Assembly (NCBI GenBank): GCA_963789015.1
Contig: CAWBIU010000001.1
Location: forward strand, 1,054,001-1,118,000
Length of the DNA stretch: 64,000 nucleotides
Reading direction: 5' to 3'
Origin: JAOPZW01 sp963789015
GTDB lineage: Bacteria; Actinomycetota; Thermoleophilia; Solirubrobacterales; Solirubrobacteraceae
Shown: positions 27,075 to 37,559 of the stretch, in pieces
How the letters are laid out: every line of letters starts with the position of its first letter
Position numbering within the stretch: position 1 is the first letter of the stretch
The notes under the pieces: generated by a model
What the model saw: only the letters and a program-made list of their open reading frames with translations
The model's database searches: none
Told to the model about the DNA's origin: nothing
Position numbers and translations under genes: made by a program

Positions 27075-28133
27075 ATGGCGATCCCTCCCGTGCTGCGCTC
27101 GCTGCTGACGACGACCGGCCCCTCGGGCCAGGAGACGGCACCCGCCGCGGCGTGGCGCGACGCCGCCGGGACGTTCTCCGACGACGTCACCGTCGACGTC
27201 ATGGGCTCCTCGCGGGCGCGTGTGCCGGGCATCGGATCGGCGCCGAGCCTGGCGATCGTCGGCCACATCGACGAGATCGGCCTGATCGTCACCCACATCG
27301 ACGACGACGGCTTCCTGCGCTTCGGCGGTGTCGGCGGCTGGGACCCGCAGATCCTCGTCGGTCAGCGCGTCGAGCTCATCACGCGCGACGGCCCGCTGCC
27401 CGGTGTCATCGGCAAGAAGCCGATCCACCTGCTGCGCGACGAGGAGCGCAAGAAGGTCGCCGAGCTGCGCGAGCTGCACATCGACATCGGCGCCGCGAGC
27501 GGGGACGAGGCGCGCGGCATGGTCCGCATCGGCGACGTCGCGGTCATCGCCGGCGATCCGGTCGAGCTGCCCAACGACCGCGCCATCTCGCGCTCGATGG
27601 ACAACCGGCTCGGCTGCTACGTGGCCTACGAGGCCGGGCGTCTCGTGGCCGAGGCGGGCGGTGCCCCGGGCGACGTCGTCGCCGTCGCCGCCGTGCAGGA
27701 GGAGACGACGTTCGGCGGATCGCAGACGACGGCCTACGCGCTGCGGCCCGACGTGGCGATCGTCGTCGACGTCACCCACGCCACCGACGTGCCGGGCATC
27801 GACGTCAACGAGCTCGGCAAGCACCCGCTCGGATCGGGGCCGGTCATCGAGCGCGGCACGAGCCTCAACCCGCACGTCTTCGAGCTGCTCTACGAGACCG
27901 CCGAGGCCGAGGGCATCCCGTACACGATCTCCGCGCACGGCCGCACCACCGGGACCGACGCCGACGCGATGCACCACAGCCGGGGCGGCATCCCGATCGG
28001 TCTCGTCAGCATCCCGCTGCGCTACATGCACTCGCCGGTCGAGATGGTCGCGCTGCCCGACGTGGACGCCGCGGCCCGCCTGATCGCCGCCGCCGCCCGC
28101 CGGATGACGGCGGACACGTCCTTCGCGCGCTGA
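27075..28133 (+). CDS. M42 family metallopeptidase (glutamyl aminopeptidase/endoglucanase-like)
   Basis: 352 residues from ATG 27075, 7 nt after TAGCCT (27062-27067), so probably leaderless. The M42 fold is shown by 'LTTTGPSGQETAPAAAWRDA', the metal-ligand His-Asp pair 'SLAIVGHIDEIGLIVTHID', 'RSMDNRLGCYVAYEAG' (bridging Asp), 'AVAAVQEETTFGGSQT' (catalytic Glu and metal Glu), 'VDVTHATDVPG' and the final 'SIPLRYMHSPVEMV' with the metal His. These co-catalytic dimetal aminopeptidases form large tetrahedral assemblies and trim peptides in the cytoplasm. Confidence 0.93.
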   Translation: MAIPPVLRSLLTTTGPSGQETAPAAAWRDAAGTFSDDVTVDVMGSSRARVPGIGSAPSLAIVGHIDEIGLIVTHIDDDGFLRFGGVGGWDPQILVGQRVELITRDGPLPGVIGKKPIHLLRDEERKKVAELRELHIDIGAASGDEARGMVRIGDVAVIAGDPVELPNDRAISRSMDNRLGCYVAYEAGRLVAEAGGAPGDVVAVAAVQEETTFGGSQTTAYALRPDVAIVVDVTHATDVPGIDVNELGKHPLGSGPVIERGTSLNPHVFELLYETAEAEGIPYTISAHGRTTGTDADAMHHSRGGIPIGLVSIPLRYMHSPVEMVALPDVDAAARLIAAAARRMTADTSFAR

Positions 28134-28141
28134 CCTTCGAG

Positions 28142-28157
28142 GTACGGGGAACCGTAC
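28142..28157 (+). terminator. Small hairpin after the M42 gene
   Basis: GTACGG, loop GGAA, CCGTAC, then AAAG; begins 8 nt after the stop. Confidence 0.4.
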
Positions 28158-28281
28158 AAAGCCTTGATATCCGGAGGATCGCCGGAATACGATCCGCCTC
28201 GTCCAGAGCGCACGTGGCCGGGCCGAGGAGACCGAGGTCCGGGGGGGCTACCGCCTTCGGCCCGCCACCGTCTTGCGCTCA

Positions 28282-28320
28282 CCGCCGTGGCGAGCGCCCA
28301 TGCGGCGTTCGCCACGGCGG
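28282..28320. terminator. 17-bp near-perfect hairpin between convergent genes
   Basis: CCGCCGTGGCGAGCGCC pairs with GGCGTTCGCCACGGCGG around loop CATGC, with one G-U pair. It lies between convergent genes and probably acts as a bidirectional terminator. Confidence 0.65.
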
Positions 28321-28344
28321 GGACGGGGTTCCCGCGCCGCGGCG

Positions 28345-29202
28345 CTAACCCGCGCGCCCGTTGAGCGTCCAGAAGCCGTCGAAGCCGACGTGCTGCTCCT
28401 CGGCCACGCGCCCGAGCCGCTCGCGCGCCTCGGTCTGGGGGACGTCGCACACCTCGGCGACCTCCTTCGTGGCCAGCGGCGTCCCCGTCCAGTCCAGGAC
28501 GTCCTCGACGGCATCGGGCGGGTCGCGGCGGTCCAGTCCGGGCACGAGGTTGGCGAGCACGACGTCGTAGACGGCGAACGGCTGGAAGCCGGGCACGGCG
28601 ATCCGCACGCTGTCGGAGACGCGCACGATCTCGTAGGACGGGCAGGTGTAGCGCCGTCCGCCCGACCAGTTGGCGAGCTTGTGGTCGAGCACCCGCGCGG
28701 CGGTCAGCGGCTCGCGGGCGGCGGCCATGTCGTCGCGCAGCGCCGCCTCGACGTCGTCGCCGGCCGTCCAGTGCGCGAGCTGCCCTGGGTCCAGCCCGGC
28801 GTCACGCGCGGCGGCGGCGATCGTCTCGGGCTCGTCGAGCAGCGCGCCGGCGAAGTGGCGGACGCGCAGCCGCCGCAGCAGGCGACGCATGTGCTCGGGC
28901 GCGTGCAGGCGGGCGGCGACGACGGCCCGGCACGCGGGGATCGTCGCGGCCATGCGCGGGCGCACCGACGTGTCGATCGGCATGCCGTGGTCGCGCGCGA
29001 TCTTCGCGAAGGCGGCCGACTGGCGCTCGGGCGTGAAGCCGCGCTCCTCGTAGTCGGCGGGCGACTCGCTCAGCCCGACGAGGCGCACGCGCCACTCGAT
29101 GCGATCGCCGTAGAGCCAGTCCAACCTCCGCCGGAACGGCTCCGCGCTGTACGCCCACGGGCAGCCCGGATCCGTGTACTCCGTGATCTGGACGTCCGGC
29201 AC
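28345..29202 (-). CDS. DsbA-family (FrnE-like) protein, single active-site cysteine
   Basis: 285 residues. The thioredoxin-fold start 'VQITEYTDPGCPWAYSAEPF' has the position of a CxxC motif but reads CPWA, so only the first cysteine is kept. The helical insert ('HMRRLLRRLRVRHFAGALLD') and 'YTCPSYEIVRVSDSVRIAVP' strand follow as in FrnE/2-hydroxychromene isomerase relatives; a C-terminal winged-helix-like extension ('ATKEVAEVCDVPQTEARERL') is unusual. No signal peptide, so cytoplasmic. A thiol-disulfide exchange is unlikely with one cysteine; glutathione-like thiol transfer or a structural role is possible. Confidence 0.8.
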   Translation of the reverse strand: MPDVQITEYTDPGCPWAYSAEPFRRRLDWLYGDRIEWRVRLVGLSESPADYEERGFTPERQSAAFAKIARDHGMPIDTSVRPRMAATIPACRAVVAARLHAPEHMRRLLRRLRVRHFAGALLDEPETIAAAARDAGLDPGQLAHWTAGDDVEAALRDDMAAAREPLTAARVLDHKLANWSGGRRYTCPSYEIVRVSDSVRIAVPGFQPFAVYDVVLANLVPGLDRRDPPDAVEDVLDWTGTPLATKEVAEVCDVPQTEARERLGRVAEEQHVGFDGFWTLNGRAG

Positions 29203-29216
29203 GGCGACGCGGTGCG

Positions 29217-29303
29217 TCAGAGGTTGGGCCCCACGGCGGCCAGCCAGGCCATGAGCGTCAGGCCCAGGAGCGCGAAGATCGTGTTGTACATGCGGGGCGA
29301 CAC
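29217..29303 (-). CDS. Putative 28-residue single-helix membrane protein
   Basis: GTG 29303 lies 7 nt after a TACAGC -10 box (29311-29316, reverse), the same spacing seen at other leaderless genes here; an ATG at 29291 would give 24 residues. The product is one hydrophobic helix ('YNTIFALLGLTLMAWLAAVG') with a charged N-terminus. It sits between the DsbA-family gene and ettA. The size is below usual annotation limits, so this is a candidate only. Confidence 0.4.
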   Translation of the reverse strand: MSPRMYNTIFALLGLTLMAWLAAVGPNL

Positions 29304-29344
29304 AAACCCTGCTGTACCCGTCCGCGCGCTGTTCAAGCGTTCCC

Positions 29345-31000
<1,656 letters not shown>

Positions 31001-31075
31001 GGGCTCATCCGAGGGTAGCGGGGTGGTGCGGTTAGCCCCCGTTCCGGGCCGCTCCGCTCGTGGTACAGACCAGAT

Positions 31076-31963
31076 GTGACCGAACTGGCCATCAGGCTGC
31101 GCGGCGTCGTCAAGCGCTTCGGCGAGATCACCGCGGTCGACGGGCTCGACCTCGACGTGCCGGTGGGCACATGCGTCGGCCTGCTCGGGCCGAACGGCGC
31201 GGGCAAGTCGACGACGATGAAGATGCTCACCGCGCAGGCGATCGCCGACGAGGGCGAGCTCGAGGTCTTCGGGCTGGTGCTGCCCGAGGAGTCGAAGGTC
31301 GCGCGTGCGGCGTGCGGCGTGGTCCCTCAGCTCGACAACCTGGACACGACGCTGACCACCGAGCAGAACCTGCTCGTGTTCGCCCACCTCTACCGCGTGC
31401 CGCGCAGCGAGCGCCGCGATGCGATCGAGCGCGCGCTCGCCATCGCCAACCTGCGCGACCGCCGCGACACGCGCGTCGACAAGCTCTCGGGCGGCATGCG
31501 CCGCCGGCTGCTCATCGCCCGCGCGCTCGTCCACCAGCCGCGCCTGCTGCTGCTCGACGAGCCGACCGTCGGCCTCGATCCGCAGGTGCGCCAGGAGCTG
31601 TGGGCGCTGATCGACGGCCTGCGCTCCGAGGGCGTCTCGATCCTCATGTCGACGCACTACATCGAGGAGGCCCAGCGGCTCGCCGACACCGTCGTGATCA
31701 TGGCCGAGGGCAAGGCCGTCGCCGAGGGCCGCCCGACCGACCTCGTCGAGCGTCACGCCGGTCGCGAGGCCGTCGAGGTCTACGGCCCGCCGGCCAAGCT
31801 CGCCGAGGTGGAGGCGGTGGCCGCGTCCGAGGGTCTGCGCACCCGCCGCACGGGCACGAGCGTGACGATCCTCGGCGCCAACGGCGGCTACCCCGAGGGC
31901 GAGCGGCGGCCGGCCAACCTCGAGGACGTCTTCGTGCTGCTCACCGGCGAGGAGGTCGCCTGA
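31076..31963 (+). CDS. ABC transporter ATP-binding protein (DrrA-like)
   Basis: 295 residues from GTG 31076, 6 nt after TACAGA (31064-31069). Walker A 'GLLGPNGAGKSTTMKML', Q-loop 'CGVVPQLDNLDTTLT', signature 'KLSGGMRRRLLIARAL', Walker B 'LLLLDEPTVGLDPQVRQELW', H-loop 'MSTHYIEEA'. 'STHYIEEAQRLADTVVIMAEGKAVAEG' style and a C-terminal tail with 'NLEDVFVLLTGEE' place it with daunorubicin-resistance/NodI type exporters. It pairs with the permease that overlaps its stop. Confidence 0.92.
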   Translation: MTELAIRLRGVVKRFGEITAVDGLDLDVPVGTCVGLLGPNGAGKSTTMKMLTAQAIADEGELEVFGLVLPEESKVARAACGVVPQLDNLDTTLTTEQNLLVFAHLYRVPRSERRDAIERALAIANLRDRRDTRVDKLSGGMRRRLLIARALVHQPRLLLLDEPTVGLDPQVRQELWALIDGLRSEGVSILMSTHYIEEAQRLADTVVIMAEGKAVAEGRPTDLVERHAGREAVEVYGPPAKLAEVEAVAASEGLRTRRTGTSVTILGANGGYPEGERRPANLEDVFVLLTGEEVA

Positions 31964-32760
31964 TGGCCTACCGGGCGACGGTCCCCGCCCGCCTCGGCCG
32001 CCTCGAGCGCCCGGCCCTCGCCGGCGTGCTCGTCCGCGAGGTCATCAACTTCAGCTCGTTCTGGCGCTCCTCGGCGTTCTCCTCGACCGTCGAGCCGACC
32101 ATCTACCTGCTGGCGTTCGGGTTCGGCTTCGGCTCGCTCGTCTCGACGGTCCAGGGTCGCGACTACGTCGAGTTCGTGGGCACCGGCATCGTGGCCACGG
32201 CGGTGCTGTTCTCCTCGGTCTTCCCGGCGATGTTCGGGACGTTCGTCAAGTACCAGTTCCAGCGCACGTACGACGCGATCCTCGCGGCGCCCGTCGACAC
32301 GGAGGAGCTCGTCAGCGCCGAGGCGCTGTGGATCGCCGCGCGGGCGGGCACGTTCGGCTGCGTGCCGATGCTCGTGGCCATGGTCTTCGGGCTCGACCCG
32401 GCCTGGGGGATGCTGCTCGTTCCCTTCATCGCCTTCATCGCCGGGCTGGGCTGGGCGTGCTTCGGGATCTTCGTCGCGGCGATCCTGAAGTCGATCGACA
32501 GCTTCAGCTACGTGACGAGCACGGTCATCACGCCGCTGTTCCTCGTGGCCGGGACGTTCTTCCCGATCAGCGGCCTGCCGGAGTGGGCGCAGATCGCCGC
32601 GAACCTCAACCCGCTGTACCACACCGTTCAGCTCGTCCGGGACGCCGTGTTCTCCGAGCTCAACCCGACCGACCTCTGGCATCTCGGCGCTCTCCTGGGG
32701 TTCGCGCTCGTCACCTGGCGACTGGCCATCAGGTACATGGCGCGGAAGCTGATCGTCTGA
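31963..32760 (+). CDS. ABC-2 type transporter permease (NodJ/DrrB-like)
   Basis: 265 residues; its ATG shares the A of the TGATG overlap with the ATPase stop. Six hydrophobic helices are visible, including 'GTGIVATAVLFSSVFPAMFG', 'MLLVPFIAFIAGLGWACFGI' and 'VITPLFLVAGTFFPISGLPE'. 'F.ISGLPEWAQIAANLNPLYHTVQLVR' is the NodJ/DrrB hallmark. With the ATPase it forms a two-gene exporter, probably of a hydrophobic or polysaccharide-type compound; substrate unknown. Confidence 0.9.
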   Translation: MAYRATVPARLGRLERPALAGVLVREVINFSSFWRSSAFSSTVEPTIYLLAFGFGFGSLVSTVQGRDYVEFVGTGIVATAVLFSSVFPAMFGTFVKYQFQRTYDAILAAPVDTEELVSAEALWIAARAGTFGCVPMLVAMVFGLDPAWGMLLVPFIAFIAGLGWACFGIFVAAILKSIDSFSYVTSTVITPLFLVAGTFFPISGLPEWAQIAANLNPLYHTVQLVRDAVFSELNPTDLWHLGALLGFALVTWRLAIRYMARKLIV

Positions 32761-32781
32761 CGGCGGTACTCTCGTGGGTCC

Positions 32782-34047
32782 ATGCCCGGTGTGCTGGACG
32801 TCGAGCAATCGCTCCTGCTCCTGGAGCTCGAAGCTCCCTTCGAGAAGCGCGACGTGCAACTCGCGCGGCGGCGCATGGCCAAGCTCTGGCACCCGGACAT
32901 CGCGCCGCCGGGCAAGCAGTTCGAGCACGAACGCCATCTTCAGGCGATCAACCAGGCGGCCGATCAGCTCGAGTCGCTGGCCGAGGGATCGCGCGGCGGG
33001 CGCGTCACGCGCAACGCGGTCAAGGTCAGCGCCGCGGCCGCGCGCAAGGCGCGCGCCGAGGAGGGCCGGCGGGCATACGAGGCCGAGCAGCGCCGGCGCG
33101 CCGAGGAGGAGGACCGCCGGCGCCACGACCCGTTCGGCGCGCGCGTGCCCGACCACTCGGTCGTCCACCGCTACGCGCGCTGCCTGAGCTACCCCGAGTG
33201 GGGCGTCGGCTCGGTCACGGGCATCTACTTCACCGGCGACTCGCTGGCCGCCAACAACGGCGACGAGGTCCAGCAGTGGGCGCGGATCAAGTTCCAGGTC
33301 GGCGTGCGCACGGTGCCCGCCGGCTCGCTGCAGTTCGTCGACTTCTCCAAGCCCGACCCGGGCGCCGAGCGCGTTCAGCGCTTCATGACCGCCGCCCAGC
33401 ACGCGATGGCCGAGGGCGACTACCAGCTCGCCGCCCAGCGGCTGATCTACGCGCGCGACGCCGAGCCCGACAACACGTCGGTGCTCCGCCTCATGACGCT
33501 CGCCTTCTGGCAGTCCGGCAACCTGGCGGCGGCCGGGCGAGCCGTGCGCGACTGGGCCCGCGTCGACCGCGACCGCCCGACCGCGCACCGCTTCGCGGCG
33601 CGCATCTACGAGGACATGGGCGCGATCGACCTGGCCGCCGAGGCGGCCGAGCGCGCCGCCCACCGCGCCCCCGAGGACGCCGACGCGTGGGAGCGCGTCG
33701 GACGCCTGCGGCTGCGCCTGATGGACCGCGGCGCGGCGATCGCGGCGCTGGAGCGCGCGCGGGCGCTCGCGCCGTCGGTCGAGGGGCTGCTCGACCTCGC
33801 GCTGGCCTGCCACCTGGCCGGCGACCTCGGCGGGGAGGTCACGGCGACCGAGCAGGCGACCGTGCTCGACGCGCGCTCCGAGGCGGCCTGGGCCCGCCAC
33901 GCCTTCGCGCTCGCGCGCACCGACCGCGTGTCCGACGCGATCGGCGCCGCCGAGCGCGCCCTGCACCTCAACGGCGGCGACGACGAGGTGGCCGAGTTGC
34001 TCGACCGGCTGCGCGCCGCCCAGCCCCGGGTCCTCCCAGCCGCTTGA
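32782..34047 (+). CDS. J-domain-like protein with C-terminal TPR repeats
   Basis: 421 residues. The N-terminus is a J-like domain with 'RRRMAKLWHPDIAPPGKQFE' (intact HPD) and 'HLQAINQAADQLESL'. A charged helix ('RKARAEEGRRAYEAEQRRRA') and a middle beta region ('YPEWGVGSVTGIYFTGDSLA') follow, then about five TPR helices from residue 205 ('AAQHAMAEGDYQLAAQRLIY', 'SGNLAAAGRAVRDWARVDRD'). It should recruit DnaK through HPD and bind clients by TPR. The middle domain is not one I recognise. Its stop overlaps the TTG start of the next gene. Confidence 0.75.
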   Translation: MPGVLDVEQSLLLLELEAPFEKRDVQLARRRMAKLWHPDIAPPGKQFEHERHLQAINQAADQLESLAEGSRGGRVTRNAVKVSAAAARKARAEEGRRAYEAEQRRRAEEEDRRRHDPFGARVPDHSVVHRYARCLSYPEWGVGSVTGIYFTGDSLAANNGDEVQQWARIKFQVGVRTVPAGSLQFVDFSKPDPGAERVQRFMTAAQHAMAEGDYQLAAQRLIYARDAEPDNTSVLRLMTLAFWQSGNLAAAGRAVRDWARVDRDRPTAHRFAARIYEDMGAIDLAAEAAERAAHRAPEDADAWERVGRLRLRLMDRGAAIAALERARALAPSVEGLLDLALACHLAGDLGGEVTATEQATVLDARSEAAWARHAFALARTDRVSDAIGAAERALHLNGGDDEVAELLDRLRAAQPRVLPAA

Positions 34048-34940
34048 TCGTCTGGGTCCACGACGCGCCCGAGCGCGAGGCGATGGGCGCGCCGCCCGAC
34101 GGCGTGCGCGTCGCGACCTTCCCGGCGGACATCGCCGGCGCCCCGGACCGCGACCGCGTCGAGTTCATCGTGCCGCGCTGGGGCGAGGCCGAGGGCCTCG
34201 GCACGCTTTCCTCGCTACGCGTCGTCCAGGTCCTGTCGGCGGGCGTGGACTGGATCGTCGATCGCCTGCCGCCTGGCGTGACCCTGTGCAGCGCCCGCGG
34301 CGCGCGCGACGGGGCGATGGCCGAGTGGGTGGTGTGGGCGATCCTCGACGATCTCAAGGCCGGCTTCGTCGCCGCCCGCGGGCAGGCGGAGCGCCGCTGG
34401 GAGCACCTCGACCTGCGCGACCTGCGCGGCGCGCGCGTTCTGATCCTCGGGTACGGGTCGATCGGCGAGGCCGTCGAGCGCTGCCTGGAGCCCTTCGGCG
34501 TCGAGATCGTCCGCGTGGCCCGGCGGACGCGCGAGGGCGTCCACGGCGTCGACGAGCTCGGCTCGCTGCTCGGCGGCGCCGACGTCGTGGTCAACCTGCT
34601 TCCGGCCACGGCCGGCACCGAGGGCGTGATCGGCGCGGCCGCGCTCGGGCGGATGCAGCGGGGCGCGCTGCTCGTCAACGCCGGGCGCGGGTCGACGGTG
34701 GACACCGGCGCGCTGCTCGAGGCCCTGCACGCCGGCCACGTGCGCGCGGTGCTCGACGTCGTCGATCCCGAGCCGCTGCCCGACGACCATCCGCTGTGGT
34801 CGGCGCCGAACGTCGTCATCACGCCGCACTCGGCGGGCGACACGCCGGGCGCCGAGCGCGCCGCCTGGGCGCTGGCCGGCGAGCAGCTGCGCCGCTACGT
34901 CGCGGGCGACCCGCTGCGCAACGTCGTCCGCGAGTACTGA
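34044..34940 (+). CDS. D-isomer specific 2-hydroxyacid dehydrogenase
   Basis: 298 residues from TTG 34044 (overlaps the previous stop). The NAD-binding Rossmann motif is 'LRGARVLILGYGSIGEAVER' with a downstream 'RVARRTREGVHG' (Arg after the second strand suggests NADP preference). Catalytic Arg in 'LLVNAGRGSTVDT', Glu in 'DVVDPEPLPDDHPLW', and His in 'VVITPHSAGDTP' are all present. The N-terminal half is shorter than in D-lactate dehydrogenase. It reduces a 2-keto acid or oxidises a 2-hydroxy acid. Confidence 0.88.
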   Translation: MIVWVHDAPEREAMGAPPDGVRVATFPADIAGAPDRDRVEFIVPRWGEAEGLGTLSSLRVVQVLSAGVDWIVDRLPPGVTLCSARGARDGAMAEWVVWAILDDLKAGFVAARGQAERRWEHLDLRDLRGARVLILGYGSIGEAVERCLEPFGVEIVRVARRTREGVHGVDELGSLLGGADVVVNLLPATAGTEGVIGAAALGRMQRGALLVNAGRGSTVDTGALLEALHAGHVRAVLDVVDPEPLPDDHPLWSAPNVVITPHSAGDTPGAERAAWALAGEQLRRYVAGDPLRNVVREY

Positions 34941-34971
34941 GCCCTGGACCGCGCGTAGGATGGCGCGCCGT

Positions 34972-36588
34972 ATGCCCCGCAGTGGTGCCCAGGTGCTCGT
35001 CGCCGGCCTCGAGGCCGCCGGCGTCGACGTCGTCTTCGGCCTGCCCGGCGTGCACAACCTCGCCGCGTGGGAGGCGCTGCGCGAGTCGCCGATCCGGCTC
35101 GTCGGCGTGCGCCACGAGCAGGCCGCGGTGTACGCCGCCGACGGCTACGCCCGCGCGAGCGGGCGTCTGGGCGTCGCGCTCGTGACGACCGGGCCGGGCG
35201 CCGCCAACACACTCGGCGCATGCGGCGAGGCGTGGGCCAGCCGCTCGCCGGTGCTCGTCGTGGCCACCGACATCCCGACGACGCTGCGCGTCCGCGGCGT
35301 GCACCGCGGCGTCCTGCACGAGTGCGTCGACCAGCCGGGCATGTTCGCGCCGGTGACCAAGGCGCGCTTCACGCCGTCGACGTTCGCCGAGCTGGCTCCG
35401 GCCGCCTTCGCGGCCCCGGAGGAGGCGCTGCGCGCGCCCGCCAGGCCCGTCTACCTCGAGATCCCGACCGATCTGCTGTCGGCCAGCGGCGACGAGCCGG
35501 CCCTGTCCAAGGGACTGCCGGAGACGCGCGGCTGCGACGTCGAGCCCGCGCTCGACCTGCTCGCCGGCGCGCGGCGGCCGCTCGTCTGGGCGGGCGGCGG
35601 CGCCGTCGCGGCCGGCGCGGGCGAGGCCGTGGTCCGTGTCGCCGAGCGCCTCGGCGCGCCGCTGCTGACGACGTACTCCGCCGCCGGCATCGGCGGCGCG
35701 CACCCGCTGCACCCGGGCCTGCCGCCGCACGTGGAGGAGGTCGGCGCCCTGTGGGACGAGGCCGATCTCGTGCTCGCCGTGGGCAGCGATCTCGACGGCA
35801 TGATGACCCAGAACTGGCGCATGCCCGCGCCGGCGGCGCTCGTCGCCGTCAACGTCGACGACGCCGACGCGGCCAAGAACTACGCGCCCGACGTGATCCT
35901 GCGCGGCGACGCCCTCGACGTCTGTGGCGCGCTGCTCGGCGAGCTGGGCGCGGCGCGTGAGCCGTGGACCGACGTCGCCGCGGTGCGCGAGCGGGCGCTG
36001 AGCAGGCTGCGAACCCGGTTCCCCGACGAGCTTGAGTTCGTCGACGCGTTCGCCGCGGGCGCCGGCGACGACGCCGTCGTGTTGTGCGACATGTGCATCC
36101 CCGGCTACTGGCTGGGCGGCTTCCGCGCCGTCGCCGCGCCGCGCCGCCTCGCGTATCCACTCGGCTGGGGGACGCTCGGCTGCGCCTTCCCCCAGGCGCT
36201 GGGAGCGTCGCTGGCCGGCGCCGGGCCGGTCGTCTCCGTCTCGGGCGACGGCGGCTTCCTGTTCGCCTGCGGCGAGCTGGCGACGGCGGCGCAGGAGCGC
36301 CTGCCGCTGACCGCGGTGATCGTCGACGACGGCGGCTACGGGATGCTGCGCTTCGACCAGCGGCGCGCCGGCGCCGAGAACTACGGCGTCGACCTGGCGA
36401 CGCCGGACTTCGCCGCCCTGGCCGCGAGCTTCGGCGTGCGCGCCGAGACCGTCGACGGTCTCGGCGACGTGTTCGCGGAGGCGCTGGCGCGCCACGTCGC
36501 CGATCCGCAGCCGAGCGTGCTCGTCGCCCGAGCCGCGCTCGAGCCGCCGCCGACGACGTCGCCTCGTTGGTACCGCCCGGCGGGCTGA
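34972..36588 (+). CDS. Thiamine-diphosphate-dependent enzyme (acetolactate synthase large-subunit-like)
   Basis: About 538 residues from ATG 34972 (ATG 34960 overlaps a TAGGAT -10 box). The PYR domain has 'GVDVVFGLPGVHNLAAWEAL' and catalytic Glu in 'VRHEQAAVYAADGYARASG'; the central TPP_enzyme_M domain has 'RRPLVWAGGGAVAAGAGEAV'; the PP domain carries 'VVSVSGDGGFLFACGELATA' with the GDG motif, but the usual NN is 'DDGGYGM'. The FAD-binding residues of true acetolactate synthase are not obvious, so it may be a benzoylformate decarboxylase-like or sulfopyruvate-type enzyme. Not a branched-chain biosynthetic locus. Confidence 0.82.
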   Translation: MPRSGAQVLVAGLEAAGVDVVFGLPGVHNLAAWEALRESPIRLVGVRHEQAAVYAADGYARASGRLGVALVTTGPGAANTLGACGEAWASRSPVLVVATDIPTTLRVRGVHRGVLHECVDQPGMFAPVTKARFTPSTFAELAPAAFAAPEEALRAPARPVYLEIPTDLLSASGDEPALSKGLPETRGCDVEPALDLLAGARRPLVWAGGGAVAAGAGEAVVRVAERLGAPLLTTYSAAGIGGAHPLHPGLPPHVEEVGALWDEADLVLAVGSDLDGMMTQNWRMPAPAALVAVNVDDADAAKNYAPDVILRGDALDVCGALLGELGAAREPWTDVAAVRERALSRLRTRFPDELEFVDAFAAGAGDDAVVLCDMCIPGYWLGGFRAVAAPRRLAYPLGWGTLGCAFPQALGASLAGAGPVVSVSGDGGFLFACGELATAAQERLPLTAVIVDDGGYGMLRFDQRRAGAENYGVDLATPDFAALAASFGVRAETVDGLGDVFAEALARHVADPQPSVLVARAALEPPPTTSPRWYRPAG

Positions 36589-36917
36589 AACACGTATACG
36601 CATATTTCGTCGCTTTACGTGCGATTTCCGTGCGGGAGCTCCGTCATACCGGACGTATCCCCCCAGAGACGACACCGGGAACGCCACCCCCCAAGTCCCC
36701 GGATGTCGGACCAAGTGCCGGCGGACACGCCGGCGACCCTCCGCTCCTGAGCAGGGAAGAGCTTCGAGCGGTGATGGCGGAGTCGCCGCGCGGCGGTCCC
36801 TTGGAACAGGACCGTCGCCGCGGCGCCCCCGCAAACGCACGACGGCCCCGCTGGAGCGGGGCCGTCGCCAGCCGAATCGTCGTGTCCTTGCTGCGGGTGC
36901 GCGTCCGCCCGTCGCCG
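36589..36917. other. 329-bp intergenic region between convergent genes
   Basis: No gene is supported. An AT-richer stretch at 36593-36625 follows the ThDP gene. Two C6 runs (36659-36664, 36687-36692) lie in possible hairpins; the second has stem CCGGGA/TCCCCGG (36675-36702). A perfect terminator for the minus-strand gene is at 36840-36867. Confidence 0.55.
36840..36867 (-). terminator. 12-bp terminator of the response regulator operon
   Basis: CGACGGCCCCGC and GCGGGGCCGTCG flank loop TGGA; on the minus strand it is 50 nt beyond the stop and followed by TGCGTTTGC. Confidence 0.65.
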
Positions 36918-37559
36918 TCAGGCGATGGCGTGCTCGACCGCCCAGCGGGCGAGCTCGGAGCGCCGGCGCAGGCCGGTCTTCTCGCGGATGCGGGTGAGAT
37001 GGTTCTGCACGGTGCGCGGCGAGATGTACAGCTGCTTGCCGATCTCGTTGTCCGTCATGCCGTCGGCGACGAGCCGCAGGATCTCGAGCTCACGGGCGGC
37101 CAGCAGCGGGCGCACCGAGGAGCCCTCGCCGCGGGCGCTGCCGGAGAACTCGCGCAGCAGGTGGCCGGCCAGCTCGGGCGTGATGACCGAGCCGCCGCCG
37201 TAGGTCGTGATGACCGCCTGGCGCAGCTCCTCGCCCGTCGTGCGCTTGGACAGGTAGCCCGCCGCGCCCGCCGCGACGGCGTCGAGCAGGCTCTCCGGGC
37301 TCTCGTTGGCCGTCATCACGAGCGCCCGGATCTCGGGCAGCTCGGCGCGCAGGCGCTCGAGCACGACCGCGCCGCCGAGGCCGGGCATGCGCAGGTCGAG
37401 CACCATGACGTCGGGCTTGAGCTGGCGGGCCAGCTCCATGGCGGTGAGGCCGTTGTCGGCCTCGCCGACGACCTCGATACCGGGATCGCGCTCGAGCGCG
37501 CGGATGACGCCTTCGCGGACGAGCGGGTGGTCTTCGGCGACCAGGACGCGGATCTTCAT
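36918..37559 (-). CDS. NarL/FixJ-family response regulator
   Basis: 213 residues. Receiver domain with 'IRVLVAEDHPLVREGVIRAL', phospho-acceptor Asp55 ('PDVMVLDLRMPGLGG'), 'ALVMTANE' and 'AGAAGYLSKRTTGEEL'; LuxR-type HTH at about 148-213 ('LAARELEILRLVADGMTDNE', 'ISPRTVQNHLTRIREKTGLR'). It overlaps the histidine kinase gene by 4 nt (ATGA), so both are made together. Targets are unknown, but the sigma factor and oxidase operons lie next to it. Confidence 0.93.
   Translation of the reverse strand: MKIRVLVAEDHPLVREGVIRALERDPGIEVVGEADNGLTAMELARQLKPDVMVLDLRMPGLGGAVVLERLRAELPEIRALVMTANESPESLLDAVAAGAAGYLSKRTTGEELRQAVITTYGGGSVITPELAGHLLREFSGSARGEGSSVRPLLAARELEILRLVADGMTDNEIGKQLYISPRTVQNHLTRIREKTGLRRRSELARWAVEHAIA

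Noticed and set aside
34972..36588. ilvB acetolactate synthase of branched-chain synthesis
   Set aside because: No ilvN, ilvC or other pathway genes adjoin, and the cofactor motif and FAD region differ, so only a general ThDP enzyme is claimed.
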